Assembly (NCBI GenBank): GCA_033782935.1
Contig: JAWQEG010000410.1
Span: 248,001-312,000 of the forward strand
From: Petrolisthes cinctipes
Lineage: Eukaryota > Arthropoda > Malacostraca > Decapoda > Porcellanidae
Reading direction: 5' to 3'
Length of the DNA stretch: 64,000 bases
Below are positions 48,291-61,500 of the stretch, piece by piece. A model generated the notes under the pieces. The model saw only the letters and a list, made by a program, of their open reading frames with translations. It searched no databases and was not told the origin of the DNA. A program made the position numbers and the translations under genes. How positions within the stretch are numbered: the stretch's first letter is position 1; each line of letters opens with the position of its first letter.

Positions 48291-51200
48291 TATCAAATTC
48301 ATGCTGAGAAAACCCGAAAATTCGATATTTTGGGGTCCCAGAAGCGATCTGTACATGCCTACTCAGTGCTAGAATGTTTTCAAAATATAGGGTGAAAACA
48401 TGCTAAAAATCTATATTTTAAGTGACCAAAGTCGATATGTGCATGCATCTTCTGTACCCGTTTATATATCAGATTCAGGCTCAAAACACCCGAAAATTCG
48501 GTATTTCGGGGTCCTAGAAGCGATCTGTACATGCCTACTCCTAGTTAGAATGTTTTCATGATACAGACCAAAAACATGCTCGAAATCGATATTTTAAATG
48601 CCCAAAAGTCAATATGTGCATGCATCTTCAATATCCGTTTATATCTCAAATTCAGGCTCAAAACACTCGAAAATTTGATATTTTGAGGTTCCAGAAGCGA
48701 TCTCCATATGCCTACTCCGTGTTACAGTATTTTCAAATTACAGGCCCAAAACATACTAAAAATCGATCTTTTAGGTGCCCAAAAGTCGATATGTGAATGC
48801 ATCTTCTGTACCCGTTTATATCTCAAATTCAACCTCAAAACACCCTAAAATTCGATATTTTTGGGTGCCAGAAGAGATCTTTACATGCCTACTCAGTGCT
48901 AGATTATTTTCAAAATATAGTCCCAAAACATGCTAAAAATCGATATTTTAGGTGCCCAAAGTCGATTTCTCAATTTCAGGCCCAAAACACCCAAAAATTC
49001 GATATTTTGGGGTCCCAGAAGCTATCTGTACATGCCTACTCCGTATTAGAGTATTTTCAAAATACAGGCCCAAAACATACTGAAAATCGATCTTTTATGT
49101 GCCCAAAAGTCGATATGTGCATGCATCTTCTGTACCTGTTTATATCTCAAATTCAGGCTCAAAACACCCGAAAATTTGATATTTTGGAGTCCCAGAAGCG
49201 ATATGTACATGCCTACTCCGTGTTAGAGTATTTTCAAAATACAGGCCCAAAACATACTGAAAATCGATCTTTTAGGTGCCCAAAAGTCGATATGTGTGTG
49301 CATCTTCTGGTTCCGTTTATATCTCAAATTCAGGCTCCAAACACCCGAAAATTCGATATTTTGGGGTCCCTAAAGCGATCTGTACATGCCTACTCAGTGC
49401 TAGAACATTTTCAAAATATACACCCAAAACATGCTAAAAATCGATATTTTAGGTGCCTAGAGTCGATATATCAAATTCAAGCCCTAAACACCCGAAAATT
49501 CGATATTTTAGGGTCCCAGAAGCGATCTGTACATGCCTACTCCGTGTTAGAGTATTTTCGAAATACAGGCCCAAAACATACTGAAAATCGATCATTTAGG
49601 TGCCCAAAAGTCGATATGTGCATGCATCTTCGGTACCTGTTTATATCTCAAATTCAACCTCAAAATATCCTAAAATTCGATATTTTTGGGTCCCAGAAGC
49701 GATCTGTACATGCCTACTAAGTGCTAGAATTTTTTTCAAAATATAGGCTCAAAACATGCTAAAAATCGATATTTTTAGTGTCCAAAGTCGTACTTTTGTA
49801 CCCGTTTATATCTTAAATTCAGGCTCAAAACACTCGAAAATTCGGTATTTTTGGGTCCTAGAAGTGATATGTACATGCCTACTCCTAGTTAGAATGTTTT
49901 CAAGATACAGACCCAAAACATGCTCAAAATCGATATTATAGGTGCCCAAAGTTGATATGTGCATGCATCTTCAGTACCCGTTTATATATCAAATTCAGGG
50001 TCAAAACACCCGAAAATTCGATATTTTTGGGTCCCAGAAGCGATCTGTACATGCCTACTCACTGCTAGAATATTTTCAAAATATAGTCCCAAAACATGCT
50101 AAAAATCAATATTTTAGGTGCCCAAAGTCGATATCTCAAATTCAGGCCCAAAACAAACGAAAATTCGATATTTTAGGGTCCCAGAAGCGATCTGTACATG
50201 ACTACTCCATATTAGAGTATTTTCAAAATACAGGCCCAAAACATACTGAAAATCGATCTTTTAGGTGCCCAAAAGTCGATATGTGCATGCATCTTCTGTA
50301 CCCGTTTATATCTCAAATTCAGGCTCAAAACACCCGAAAATTCGATATTTTGAGGTCCCAGAAGCGATCTGTACATGCCTACTCACTGCTAGAATATTTT
50401 CAAAATATAGTCCCAAAACATGCTAAAAATCAATATTTTAGGTGCCCAAAGTCGATATCTCAAATTCAGGCCCAAAACAAACGAAAATTCGATATTTTGG
50501 GGTCCCAGAAGCGATCTGTACATGACTACTCCATATTAGAGTATTTTCAAAATACAGGCCCAAAACATACTGAAAATCGATCTTTTAGGTGCCCAAAAGT
50601 CGATATGTGCATGCATCTTCTGTACCCGTTTATATCTCAAATTCAGGTTCCAAACACCTGGAAATTCGATATTTTGGGGTACCAGAAGCGATCTGTACTG
50701 GCCTATTCAGATACACGCCCAAAACATGCTGAAAATCGATATTTTAGGTGCCCAAAAGTCGATATGGGCAAGCCTCTTCTGTACCCGTTTATATCTCAAA
50801 TTCAGGCTGAAAACACCCAAAAATTCTATATTTCGAGGTTCCAGAAGCGATCTGTACATGCCTACTCCGTGTTAGAGTATTTTCAAAATACAGGCCCAAA
50901 ACATGCTGAAAATCGATATTTTAGGTGCCAAAAGTCGATATGTGCATGCATCTTCAGTACCCGTTTATATATCAAATTCAGGCTCAAAACACCCGAAAAT
51001 TCGATATTTTGGGGTCCCAGAAGCGATCTGTACATGCCTACTCAGTGCTAGAATATTTTCAAAATATAGACCCAAAACATGCTAGAAATAGATATTTTAG
51101 GTGCCCAAAGTCGATATCTCAAATTCAGGCCCAAAACACCCGAAAATCCGATATTTTGGAGACCCAGAAGCAATCTGTACATGCCTACTCCGTGTTAGAG

Positions 51201-52419
51201 TATTTTCAAAATACAGGCCCAAATTACTGTATACTGAAAATCGATCTTTTAGGTGCCCAAAGTCGATATGTGCATGCATCTTCTGTTTCCGTTTATATCT
51301 CAAATTCAGGTTACTAACACCCGGAAATTCGATATTTTGGGGTCCCAGAAGCGATCTGTACATGCCTACTAAGATACAGGCCCAAAACATGCTGAAAATC
51401 TATATTTTAGGTGCCCAAAGTCGATATGTGTATGCATCTTCTGCAACCGTTTATATCCCAAATTTAACCTCAAAACAATCGAAAATTCGATATTTTTGGG
51501 TCCCAGAAGCGATCTGTACATGCCTACTCAGGGCTAGAATGTTTTCAAAATATAGGCTCAAAACATGCTCAAAATCGATATTTTAGGTGCCCAAAAGTTG
51601 ATATGTGCATGCATCTTCAGTGCCCGTTTATATCTCAAATTCAGGCTCAAAACACCCGAAAATTTGATATTTTTGGGTCCCAAAAGCGATCTGTACATGC
51701 CTACTCAGTGCTAGAATATTTTCAAATTATAGGCCCAAAACATGCTAAAAATCGATATTTTAGGTGCCCAAAGTAGATATCTCAAATTCAGGCCCAAAAC
51801 ACCCGAAAATTCGTTATTTTGGGGTCCCAGAAGCGATCTGTACATGCCTAATCCGTGTTAAAGTATTTTCAAAATACAGGCCCAAAACATACTGAAAATC
51901 GATCTTTTAGGTGCCTAAAAGTCGATATGTGCATGCATCTTCTGCACCCGTTTAAATCTCATATTCTGGTTCTAAACACCCGGAAATTCGATATTTTGGG
52001 GTCCCAGAAGCGATCTGTACATGTCTATTCAGATACAGGTCCAAAACATGCTGAAAATCGATATTTTAGGTGCCCAAAGTCAATATGTGTATGCATCTTC
52101 TGCAACCGTTTATATCCCAAATTCAACCCGAAAGCACCCGAAAATTCGATATTTTTCGGTCCCAGAAGCGATCTGTACATGCCTACTCAGTGCTAGAATG
52201 TTTTCAAAATATAGACTCAAAACAAGCTAAAAATCGATATTTTTAGTGTCCAAATTCGATCTTCTGTACCCGTTTATATCTTAAATTCAGGCTCAAAACA
52301 CCCGAAAATTCGGTATTTATTGGGTCCTAGAAGCGATATGTACATGCCTACTCCTAGTTAGAATGTTTTCAAGATACAGACCCAAAATATGCTCAAAATC
52401 GATATTTTAGGTGCACACA
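48291..52419 (+). repeat. Region 7: mixed monomers with a 324-bp dimer
   Basis: Mixture of 147-, 176- and 177-bp monomers. Because 147 and 177 are multiples of three, two chance reading frames of 307 and 369 codons run through 48797-49720 and 49942-51051. They consist of the same translated satellite motif over and over and are not genes. Monomers m4 and m5 of the 836-bp HOR appear singly near 50.5-50.75 kb. A TTACTGTA marker copy lies at 51221. Confidence 0.82.
50030..50680 (+). repeat. 324-bp dimer, two copies
   Basis: The pair 147-bp monomer (CATGCTAAAAATCAATATTT, CAAAACAAACGAAAATTCG) plus 177-bp monomer (CATACTGAAAATCGATCTTT) occurs twice in a row. The CATGCTAAAAATCAATATTT start has its ATGCT at 50096 and 50420, 324 bp apart. 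Each copy carries the rare AACAAACGAAAATT and ATGACTACTCCATATTAG. The second copy runs into the m5-like 159-bp monomer near 50700. Confidence 0.85.
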
Positions 52420-54140
52420 AGTCGATATGTGCATGCATCTTCAGTACCCGTTTATATTTCAAATTCAGGCTCAAAACACCCGCAAATTCGATATTTTGAG
52501 GTCCCAGAAGCGATCTGTACATGCCTACCTCGTGTTAGAGTATTTTCTAAATACAGGCTCAAAACATGCTCAAAATCGATATTTTAAGTGTCCAAAGTCG
52601 ATATGTGCATACATCTTCTGTACCCGTTTATATCTCAAATTCAGGCTCAAAACAACCGAAAATTCAATATTTTTGAGTCCTAGAAGCGATCTGTACATGC
52701 CTACTCCTAGAAAGAATGTTTTCAAGATACTGACCCAAAACATGCTCAAAATCGATATTTTGGGAGCCCAAAAGTCGATATGTGCATGCATCTTCTGTAC
52801 CCGTTTATATCTCAAATTCAGGCCCAAAACTCCTGAAAATTCGATATTTTGGGATCCCAGAAGCGATCTGTAGATGCCTACTCAGTGCTAGAATGTTTTC
52901 AAAATATAGGCTCAAAACATGCTAAAAATCGATATTTTAAGTGTTCAAAGTCAATATGTGCATACATCTTCTGTACCCGTTTATATCTCAAATTCAGGCT
53001 CAAAACACCCGAAAATTCGATATTTTGGGGTCCCAGAAGCGATCTGTACATGCCTACTCAGTGCTAGAATATTTTCAAAATATAGGCCCAAAACATGCTC
53101 AAAATCGATATTTTAAGTGTCCAAAGTCAATATGTGCATGCATCTTCTGTACCCGTTTATATATCAAATTCAGGCTCAAAACACCCGAAAATTCGATATT
53201 TTGGAGTCCCAGAAGCAATATGTACATGCTTACTCCGTGTTAGAGTATTTAAAAAAAAAAGGCTCAAAACATGCTAAAAATCGATATTTTAAGTGTCCAA
53301 AGTCGATATGTGCATGCATCTTCTGTACCCGTTTATAGCTCAAATTCAGGCTCAAAACACCCGAAAAATCGGTATTTCGGGCTCCTAGAAGCGATCAGTA
53401 CATGCCTACTCCTAGTTAGAATGTTTTCAAGATACAGACCCAAAACATACTTAAAAATCGATATTTTAGGTGCCCAAAAGTCGATATGTGCATGCATCTT
53501 CAGTACCCGTTTATATCTCAAATTCAGGCTGAAAACAATCAAAAATTCGATATTTTGAGGTCCCAGAAGCGATCTGTACATGCCTACCTCGTGTTAGAGT
53601 ATTTTCTAAATACAGGCTCAAAACATGCTCAAAATCGATATTTTAAGTGTCCAAAGTCGATATGTGCATACATCTTCTGTACCCGTTTATATCTCAAATT
53701 CAGGCTCAAAACACCCGAAAATTCAATATTTTTGGGTCCTAGAAGCGATCTGTACATGCCTACTCCTAGAAAGAATGTTTTCAAGATACTGACCCAAAAC
53801 ATGCTCAAAATCGATATTTTGGGAGCCCAAAATTCGATATGTGCATGCATCTTCTGTACCCGTTTATATCTCAAATTCAGGCCCAAAACACCTGAAAATT
53901 CGATATTTTGGGATCCCAGAAGCGATCTGTACATGCCTACTCAGTGCTAGAATGTTTTCAAAATATAGGCTCAAAACATGCTAAAAATCGATATTTTAAG
54001 TGTTCAAAGTCAATATGTGCATGCATCTTCTGTACCCGTTTATATCTCAAATTCAGGCTCAAAACACCCGAAAATTCGATATTTTTGGGTCCCAGAAGCG
54101 ATCTGTACATGCCTACTCAGTGCTAGAATATTTTCAAAAT
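52420..54140 (+). repeat. 1059-bp segmental duplication
   Basis: The block 52420-53080 recurs at 53479-54140 with a constant 1059-bp offset (52427 and 53486; 52849 and 53908; 52919 and 53978). Shared rare markers are CTACCTCGTGTTAG, TTTTCTAAATACAGGCTC, CTCCTAGAAAGAATG, GATACTGACCC and TTTTGGGAGCCCAAAA. The length is about six full monomers. Just before the second copy a run of ten A (53251-53260) replaces TTCAAAATAT in one monomer. Confidence 0.88.
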
Positions 54141-56299
54141 ATAGACCCAAAACATGCTAGAAATAGATATTTTAGGTGCCCAAAGTCGATATCTCAAATT
54201 CAGGCCCAAAACACCCGAAAATCCGATATTTTGGAGTCCCAGAAGCGATCTATACATGCCTACTCCGTGTTAGAGTATTTTCAAAATACAGGCCCAAATT
54301 ACTGTATACTGAAAATCGATCTTTTAGGTGCCCAAAGTCGATATGTGCATGCATCTTCTGTTTCCGTTTATATCTCATATTCAGGTTCCTAACACCCGGA
54401 AATTCTATATTTTGGGGTCCCAGAAGCGATCTGTACATGCCTACTCAGATACAGGCCCAAAACATGCTGAAAATCGATATTTTAGGTGCCCAAAGTCGAT
54501 ATGTGTATGCATCTTTTGCAACCGTTTATATCCCAAATTCAACCTCAAAACACCCGAAAATTCGTTATTTTGGGGTCCCAGAAGCGATCTGTACATGCCT
54601 AATCGGTGTTAGAGTATTTTCAAAATACAGGCCCAAAACATACTGAAAATCGATCTTTTAGGTGCCCAAAAGTCGATATGTGCATGCATCTTCTGTACCC
54701 GTTTAAATCTCAAATTCAGGTTCCAAACACCCGGAAATTCGATATTTTGGGGTCTCAGAAGCGATCTGTACATGCCTATTCAGATACAGGCCCAAAACAT
54801 GCTGAAAATCTATATTTTAGGTGCCCCAAGTCAATATGTGTATGCATCTTTTGCAACCGTTTTTATTCCAAATTCAACCCCAAAACACCCGAAAATTCGA
54901 TATTTTTCGGTCCCAGAAGCGATCTGTACATGCCTACTCAGTGCTAGAATGTATTCAAAATATAGGCTCAAAACATGCTAAAAATCGATATTTTTTATGT
55001 CAAAAGTCGATCTTCTGTACCCGTTTATATCTTAAATTCAGGCTCAAAACACTCGAAAATTCGGTATTTTTGGATCCTAGAAGCGATATGTACATGCCTA
55101 CTCCTAGTTAGAATGTTTTCAAGATACTGACCCAAAACACGCTCAAAATCGATATTTTAGGTGCCCAAAAGTTGATATGTGCATGCATCTTCAGTACCCG
55201 TTTATATATCAAATTCAGGCTCAAAACACCCGAAAATTCGATATTTTGGAGTCCCAAAAGCGATAAGTACATGCTTACTCCGTGTTAGAGTATTTTCAAA
55301 ATATAGGCTCAAAACATGCTAAAAATCGATATTTTAAGTGTCCAAAGTCGATATGTGCATGCATCTTCTGTACCCGTTTATATCTCAAATTCAGGATCAA
55401 AACTCCCGAAAATTCGGTATTTCGGTGTCCTAGAAGCAATCAGTACATGCCTACACCTAGTTAGAATGTTTTCAAGATACAGACCCAAAACATACTTAAA
55501 AATCGATATTTTAGGTGCCCAAAAGTCGATATGTGCATGCATCTTCAGTACCCGTTTATATCTCAAATTCAGGCTCAAAACACCCGAAAATTCGATATTT
55601 TGGGGTCCCAGAAGCGATCTGTACATACCTACTCAGTGCTAGAATATTTTCAAAATATAGACCCAAAACATGCTAGAAATAGATATTTTAGGTGCCCAAA
55701 GTCGATATCTCAAATTCAGGCCTAAAACTCCCGAAAATCCGATATTTTGGAGTCCCAAAAGCGATCTGTACATGCCTACTCCGTGTTAGAGTATTTTCAA
55801 AATACAGGCCCAAATTACTGTATACTGAAAATCGATCTTTTAGGTGCCCAAAGGTCGATATGTGCATGCATCTTCTGTACCCGTATATATCTCAAATTCA
55901 ACCTCAAAAAACCCTAAAATTCGATATTTTGGGGTCCCAGAAGCGATCTGTGCATGCCTACTCACTGCTAGAATATTTTAAAAAATATAGTCCCAAAACA
56001 TGCTAGAAATCGATATTTTAGGTGCCCAAAGTCGATATCTCAAATTCAGGCCCAAAACACCCGAAAATTCGATATTTTGGGGTCCCAGAAGCGATCTGTA
56101 CATGACTACTCCATATTAGAGTATTTTCCAAAATACAGGCCCAAAACATACTGAAAATCGATCTTTTAGGTGCCCAAAAGTCGATATGTGCAAGCATCTT
56201 CTGTACCCGTTTATATCTCAAATTCAGGTTCCAAACACCCGGAAATTCGATATTTTGGGGTTCCAGAAGCGATCTGTACTGGCCTATTCAGATACACGC
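54141..56299 (+). repeat. Region 8: mixed monomers with two TTACTGTA markers
   Basis: Carries marker copies at 54296 and 55812. Their surrounding blocks match 38.9-39.4, 41.8-42.2 and 50.9-51.4 kb. The shortened half A (CAAAAGTCGATCTTCTG, near 55010) occurs again. An m4/m5-like pair (CTCCATATTAG, ACTGGCCTATTCAG) lies at 56100-56300. No gene was found. Confidence 0.8.
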
Positions 56300-56940
56300 C
56301 CAAAACATGCTGAAAATCGATATTTTAGGAGCCCAAAGTCAATATGTCCATGCATCTTCTGTACCCGTTTATATCTCAAATTCAGGCTCAAAACACCCGA
56401 AAATTCGATATTTTGGGGACCCTGAAGCGATCTGTACATGCTTACTCAGTGCTAGAATATTTTCAAAATATAGACCCAAAACATGCTAAAAATCGATATT
56501 TTAGGTGCCCAAAGTCGATATTTCAAATTTATCTCCAAAACACCCGAAAATTCGATATTTTGGGGTCCCAGAAGCAATCTGTACATGCCTACTCCGTGTT
56601 AGAGTATTTTCAAAATACAGGCTCAAAACATACAGAAAATCGATCTTTTACTTGCCCAAAAGTCGATATGTGGATGCATCTTCTGTACCCGTTTATATCT
56701 CAAATTCAGGCACCAAACACCCGAAAATTCGATATTTTGGGGTCCCAGAAGCGATCTGTACTTGCCTACTCCGTTTTAGAGTATTTTCAAAATACAGGCC
56801 CAAAACATGCTGAGAATCGATATTTTATGTGCTCAAAGTCAATATGTGCACGCATTTTCTGTACCCGTTTATATCTCAAATTAAGGCTCAAAACACCCGA
56901 AAACTCGATATTTTGGGGTCCCAGAAGCTATCTGTACATG
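56300..56940 (+). repeat. 0.64-kb block repeated at 58175-58815 and at the window end
   Basis: A run with TTTATCTCCAAAAC, ACATACAGAAAATCGATCTT, TTTTACTTGCCC, TATGTGGATGC and TTCAGGCACC recurs in register at 58175-58815 (offset 1874 bp; 56505 and 58379). A third copy begins near 63725 and is cut by the window end, where TTTATCTCCAAAAC is again visible at 63951. The second and third copies share AAAAAGCGATATTTT, so they are closer to each other than to the first. Confidence 0.87.
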
Positions 56941-58174
56941 CCTACTCCGTGTTAGAGTATTTTTAATATACAGGCCCAAAACATCCTGAAAATCGATATT
57001 TTAGGTGCCCAAAAGTCGATATGTGTATGCATCTTCTGCACCCGTTTATATCCCAAATTCAACCTCAAAACACCCGAAAATTCGTTATTTTTGGGTCCCA
57101 GAAGCAATCTGTACATGCCTACTCAGTGCTAGAATGTTTTCAAAATATAGGCTCAAAACATGCTATAAATCGATATTTTAAGTGTCCAAAGTCGATATGT
57201 GCATTCATCTTCTGTACCCGTTTATATCTCAAATTCAGGCTTAAAACCCCCGAAAATACGATATTTTGGGGTCCCAGAAGTGATCTGTACATATCTACTT
57301 TGTGCTAGAATATTTTCAAAATATAGGCTCAAAACATGCTAAAAATCGATATTTTAAGTATCCAAAGTCGATATGTGAATGCATCTTCTGTACCCGTTTA
57401 TATCTCAAATTCAGGCTCCAAACACCCGAAAATTCGATATTTTGAGGTCCCAGAAACGATCTGTACATGCCTACTCAGATACAGGCCCAAAACATGCTGA
57501 AAATCGATATTTTAGGTGCCCAAAGTCAATATGTGTATGCATCTTCTGCACCCGTTAATATCTCAAATTCATCCACAAAACACCCGAAAGTTCGATATTT
57601 TTCGGTCCCAGAAGCGATCTGTACATGCCTACTCAGTGCTAGAATGTTTTCAAAATATAGGCTCAAAACATGATAAAAATCGATATTTTAAGTGTCCAAA
57701 GTCGATATGTGCATGCATCTTCTATACCCGTTTATATCTCAAATTCAGGCTCCAAACACCCGAAAAATCGATATTTTGGGGTCCCAGAAGCGATCTGTAC
57801 ATGCCTACTCAGATACAGGCCCAAAACATGCTAAAAATCGATATTTTAAGTGTCCAAAGTCGATATGTGCATGCATCTTCTGTACCCGTTTATATCTCAA
57901 ATTCAGGCTCAAAACACTCGAAAAATCGGTATTTTTGGGTGCTAGAAGCGATCTGTACTTGCCTACTCCTAGTTAGAATTTTTTCAAGATACAGACCCAA
58001 AACATGATCAAAATCGATATTTTAGGTGCCCAAAAGTCGATATGTGCATGCATCTTCAGTACCTGTTTATATCTCAAATTAAGGCTCAAAACACCCGAAA
58101 ATTCGATATTTTTGGGTCCCAGAAGCGATATGTACATGCCTACTCCGTGGTAAAGTATTTTCAAAATACAGGCC
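56940..58174 (+). repeat. 1.2-kb block, copy 1 of 3
   Basis: The series CATCCTGAAAATCG (177 bp), TTTTAAGTGTCC, TTTTAAGTATCC with ATGTGAATGC, a 158-bp form, CCCGTTAATATCTC with CCGAAAGTTCG, a second 158-bp form and the TAGAATTTTTTCAAG monomer recurs at 60295-61500 (offset 3355 bp; 57021 and 60376; 57692 and 61047) and at about 62490-63740 (a further 2195-2196 bp). CCGTTAATATC, seen only once elsewhere (near 11930), is a good marker of this family. Confidence 0.87.
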
Positions 58175-58815
58175 CAAAACATGCTAAAAAGCGATATTTT
58201 AGGTGCCCAAAGTCAATATGTGCATGCATTTTCTGTACCCGTTTATATCTCAAATTCAGGCTCAAAACACCCGAAAACTCGATATTTTGGGGACCCTGAA
58301 GCGATCTGTACATGCTTACTCAGTGCTAGAATATTTTCAAAATATAGGCCCAAAACATGCTAAAAATCGATATTTTAGGTGCCCAAAGTCGATATTTCAA
58401 ATTTATCTCCAAAACACCCGAAAATTCGATATTTTGGGGTCCCAGAAGCAATCTGTACATGCCTACTCCGTGTTAGAGTATTTTCAAAATACAGGCTCAA
58501 AACATACAGAAAATCGATCTTTTACTTGCCCAAAAGTCGATATGTGGATGCATCTTCTGTACCCGTTTATATCTCAAATTCAGGCACCAAACACCCGAAA
58601 ATTCGATATTTTGGGGTCCCAGAAGCGATCTGTACTTGCCTACTCCGTTTTAGAGTATTTTCAAAATACAGGCCCAAAACATGCTGAGAATCGATATTTT
58701 ATGTGCTCAAAGTCAATATGTTCACGCATTTTCTGTACCCGTTTATATCTCAAATTAAGGCTCAAAACACCCGAAAACTCGATATTTTGGGGTCCCAGAA
58801 GCGATCTGTACATGC

Positions 58816-60294
58816 CTACTCAGTGCTAGAATATTTTCAAATTATAGGACCAAAACATGCTAAAAATCGATATTTTAGGTGCCCAAAGTCGATATCTCAA
58901 ATTCAGGCCCAAAACACCCGAAAATTCGATATTTTTGGGTCCCAGAAGCGATCTGTACATGCCTACTCCGTGTTAGAATGTTTTCAAAATATAGGCTCAA
59001 AACATGCTAAAAATCGATATTTTAAGTGCCCAAAAGTCGATATGTGCATGCATCTTCTGTACCCGTTTATATCTCAAATTCAGGCTTAAAACCCCCGAAA
59101 ATACGATATTTTGGGGTCCCAGAAGTGATCTGTACATATCTACTTCGTGCTAGAATATTTTCAAAATATAGGCAAAAAACATGCTAAAAATCGATATTTT
59201 AAGTATCCAAAGTCGATATGTGAATGCATCTTCTGTACCCGTTTATTTCTCAAATTCAGTCTCCAAACACCCGAAAATTCGATATTTTGGGGTCCCAGAA
59301 ACGATCTGTACATGCCTACTCAGATACAGACCCAAAACATGCTGAAAATCGATATTTTAGGTGCCCAAAGTCAATATGTGTATGCATCTTCTGCACCCGT
59401 TAATATCTCAAATTCAACCACAAAACACCCGAAAGTTCGATATTTTTCGGCCCCAGAAGCGATCTGTACATGCCTACTCAGAGCTAGAATGTTTTCAAAA
59501 TATAGGCTCAAAACATGCTAAAAATCGATATTTTAAGTGTCCAAAGTCGATATGTGCATGCATCTTCTGTACCCGTTTATATCTCAAATTCAGGCTCAAA
59601 ACACCCGAAAAATCGGTATTTTTGGTTCCTAGAAGCGATCTGTACTTGCCTACTCCTAGTTAGAATTTTTTCAAGATACAGACCCAAAACATGCTCAAAA
59701 TCGATATTTTAGGTGCCAAAAAGTCGATATGTGCATGCATCTTCAGTACCTGTTTATATCTCAAATTCAGGCTCAAAACACCCGAAAATTCGATATTTTT
59801 GGGTCCCAGAAGCGATCTGTACATGCCTACTCCGTGTTAGAGTATTTTCAAAATACAGGCCCAAAACATGCTGAAAATCGATATTTTAGGTGCCCAAAGT
59901 CAATATGTGTATGCATCTTCTGCACCCGTTAATATCTCAAATTCAAACACAAAAAACCCGAAAGTTCGATATTTTTCGGTCCCAGAAGCGATCTGTACAT
60001 GCCTACTCAGTGCTAGAATGTTTTCAAAATATAGGCCCAAAACATGCTAAAAATCGATATTTCAGGTGCCCAAAGTCGATATCTCAAATTCAGGCCCAAA
60101 ACACCCGAAAATTCGATATTTTTTGGTCCCAGAGGCGATCTGTACATGCCTACTCCGTGTTAGAATATTTTCAAAATAAAGGCCCAAAACATGCTAAAAA
60201 TCGATATTTTAGGTGCACAAAATCGATATATCAAATTCAGGCCCAAAACACCCGAAAATTCGATATTTTGGGGTCCCAGAAGCTATCTGTACAT
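58816..60294 (+). repeat. Interval of related but rearranged blocks
   Basis: Contains parts of the 1.2-kb family in a different order: the CCGTTAATATC monomer at about 59400 and again at 59930, and the TAGAATTTTTTCAAG monomer at 59663. Two 147-bp monomers lie at about 58890 and 60080, and a version with AATCGATATATCAAATTC near 60225. No gene was found. Confidence 0.78.
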
Positions 60295-61500
60295 GCCTAC
60301 TCCGTGTTAGAGTATTTTTAATATACAGGCCCAAAACATCCTGAAAATCGATATTTTAGGTGCCCAAAAGTCGATATGTGTATGCATCTTCTGCACCCGT
60401 TTATATCCCAAATTCAACCTCAAAACACCCGAAAATTCGTTATTTTTGGGTCCCAGAAGCAATCTGTACATGCCTACTCAGTGCTAGAATGTTTTCAAAA
60501 TATAGGCTCAAAACATGCTAAAAATCGATATTTTAAGTGTCCAAAGTCGATATGTGCATGCATCTTCTGTACCCGTTTATATCTCAAATTCAGGCTTAAA
60601 ACCCCCGAAAATACGATATTTTGGGGTCCCAGAAGTGATCTGTACATATCTACTTTGTGCTAGAATATTTTCAAAATATAGGCTCAAAACATGCAAAAAA
60701 TCGATATTTTAAGTATCCAAAGTCGATATGTGAATGCATCTTCTGTACCCGTTTATATCTCAAATTCAGGCTCCAAACACCCGAAAATTCGATATTTTGG
60801 GGTCCCAGAAACGATCTGTACATGCCTACTCAGATACAGGCCCAAAACATGCTGAAAATCGATATTTTAGGTGCCCAAAGTCAATATGTGTATGCATCTT
60901 CTGCACCCGTTAATATCTCAAATTCAACCACAAAACACCCGAAAGTTCGATATTTTTCGGTCCCAGAAGCGATCTGTACATGCCTACTCAGTGCTAGAAT
61001 GTTTTCAAAATATAGGCTCAAAACATGCTAAAAATCGATATTTTAAGTGTCCAAAGTCGATATGTGCATGCATCTTCTATACCCGTTTATATCTCAAATT
61101 CAGGCTCCAAACACCCGAAAATTCGATATTTTGGGGTCCCAGAAGCGATCTGTACATGCCTACTCAGATACAGGCCCAAAACATGCTAAAATCGATATTT
61201 TAAGTGTCCAAAGTCGATATGTGCATGCATCTTCTGTACCCGTTTATATCTCAAATTCAGGCTCAAAACACCCGAAAAATCGGTATTTTTGGGTCCTAGA
61301 AGCGATCTGTACTTGCCTACTCCTAGTTAGAATTTTTTCAAGATACAGACCCAAAACATGATCAAAATCGATATTTTAGGTGCCCAAAAGTCGATATGTG
61401 CATGCATCTTCAGTACCTGTTTATATCTCAAATTAAGGCTCAAAACACCCGAAAATTCGATATTTTTGGGTCCCAGAAGCGATATGTACATGCCTACTCC
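60295..61500 (+). repeat. 1.2-kb block, copy 2 of 3
   Basis: In register with 56940-58140 at 3355 bp (3354 bp after a single-base loss in ATGCTAAAATCG near 61190). It has the same order of 177-, 176-, 158-, 176- and 158-bp monomers. Confidence 0.86.

Noticed and set aside
49942..51051. 369-codon open reading frame (and a 307-codon one at 48797-49720)
   Set aside because: The translation is the satellite read in one frame again and again. It stays open because the 147- and 177-bp monomers there are multiples of three. The same motif appears in other frames throughout the array, and there is no independent domain, signal or codon pattern.
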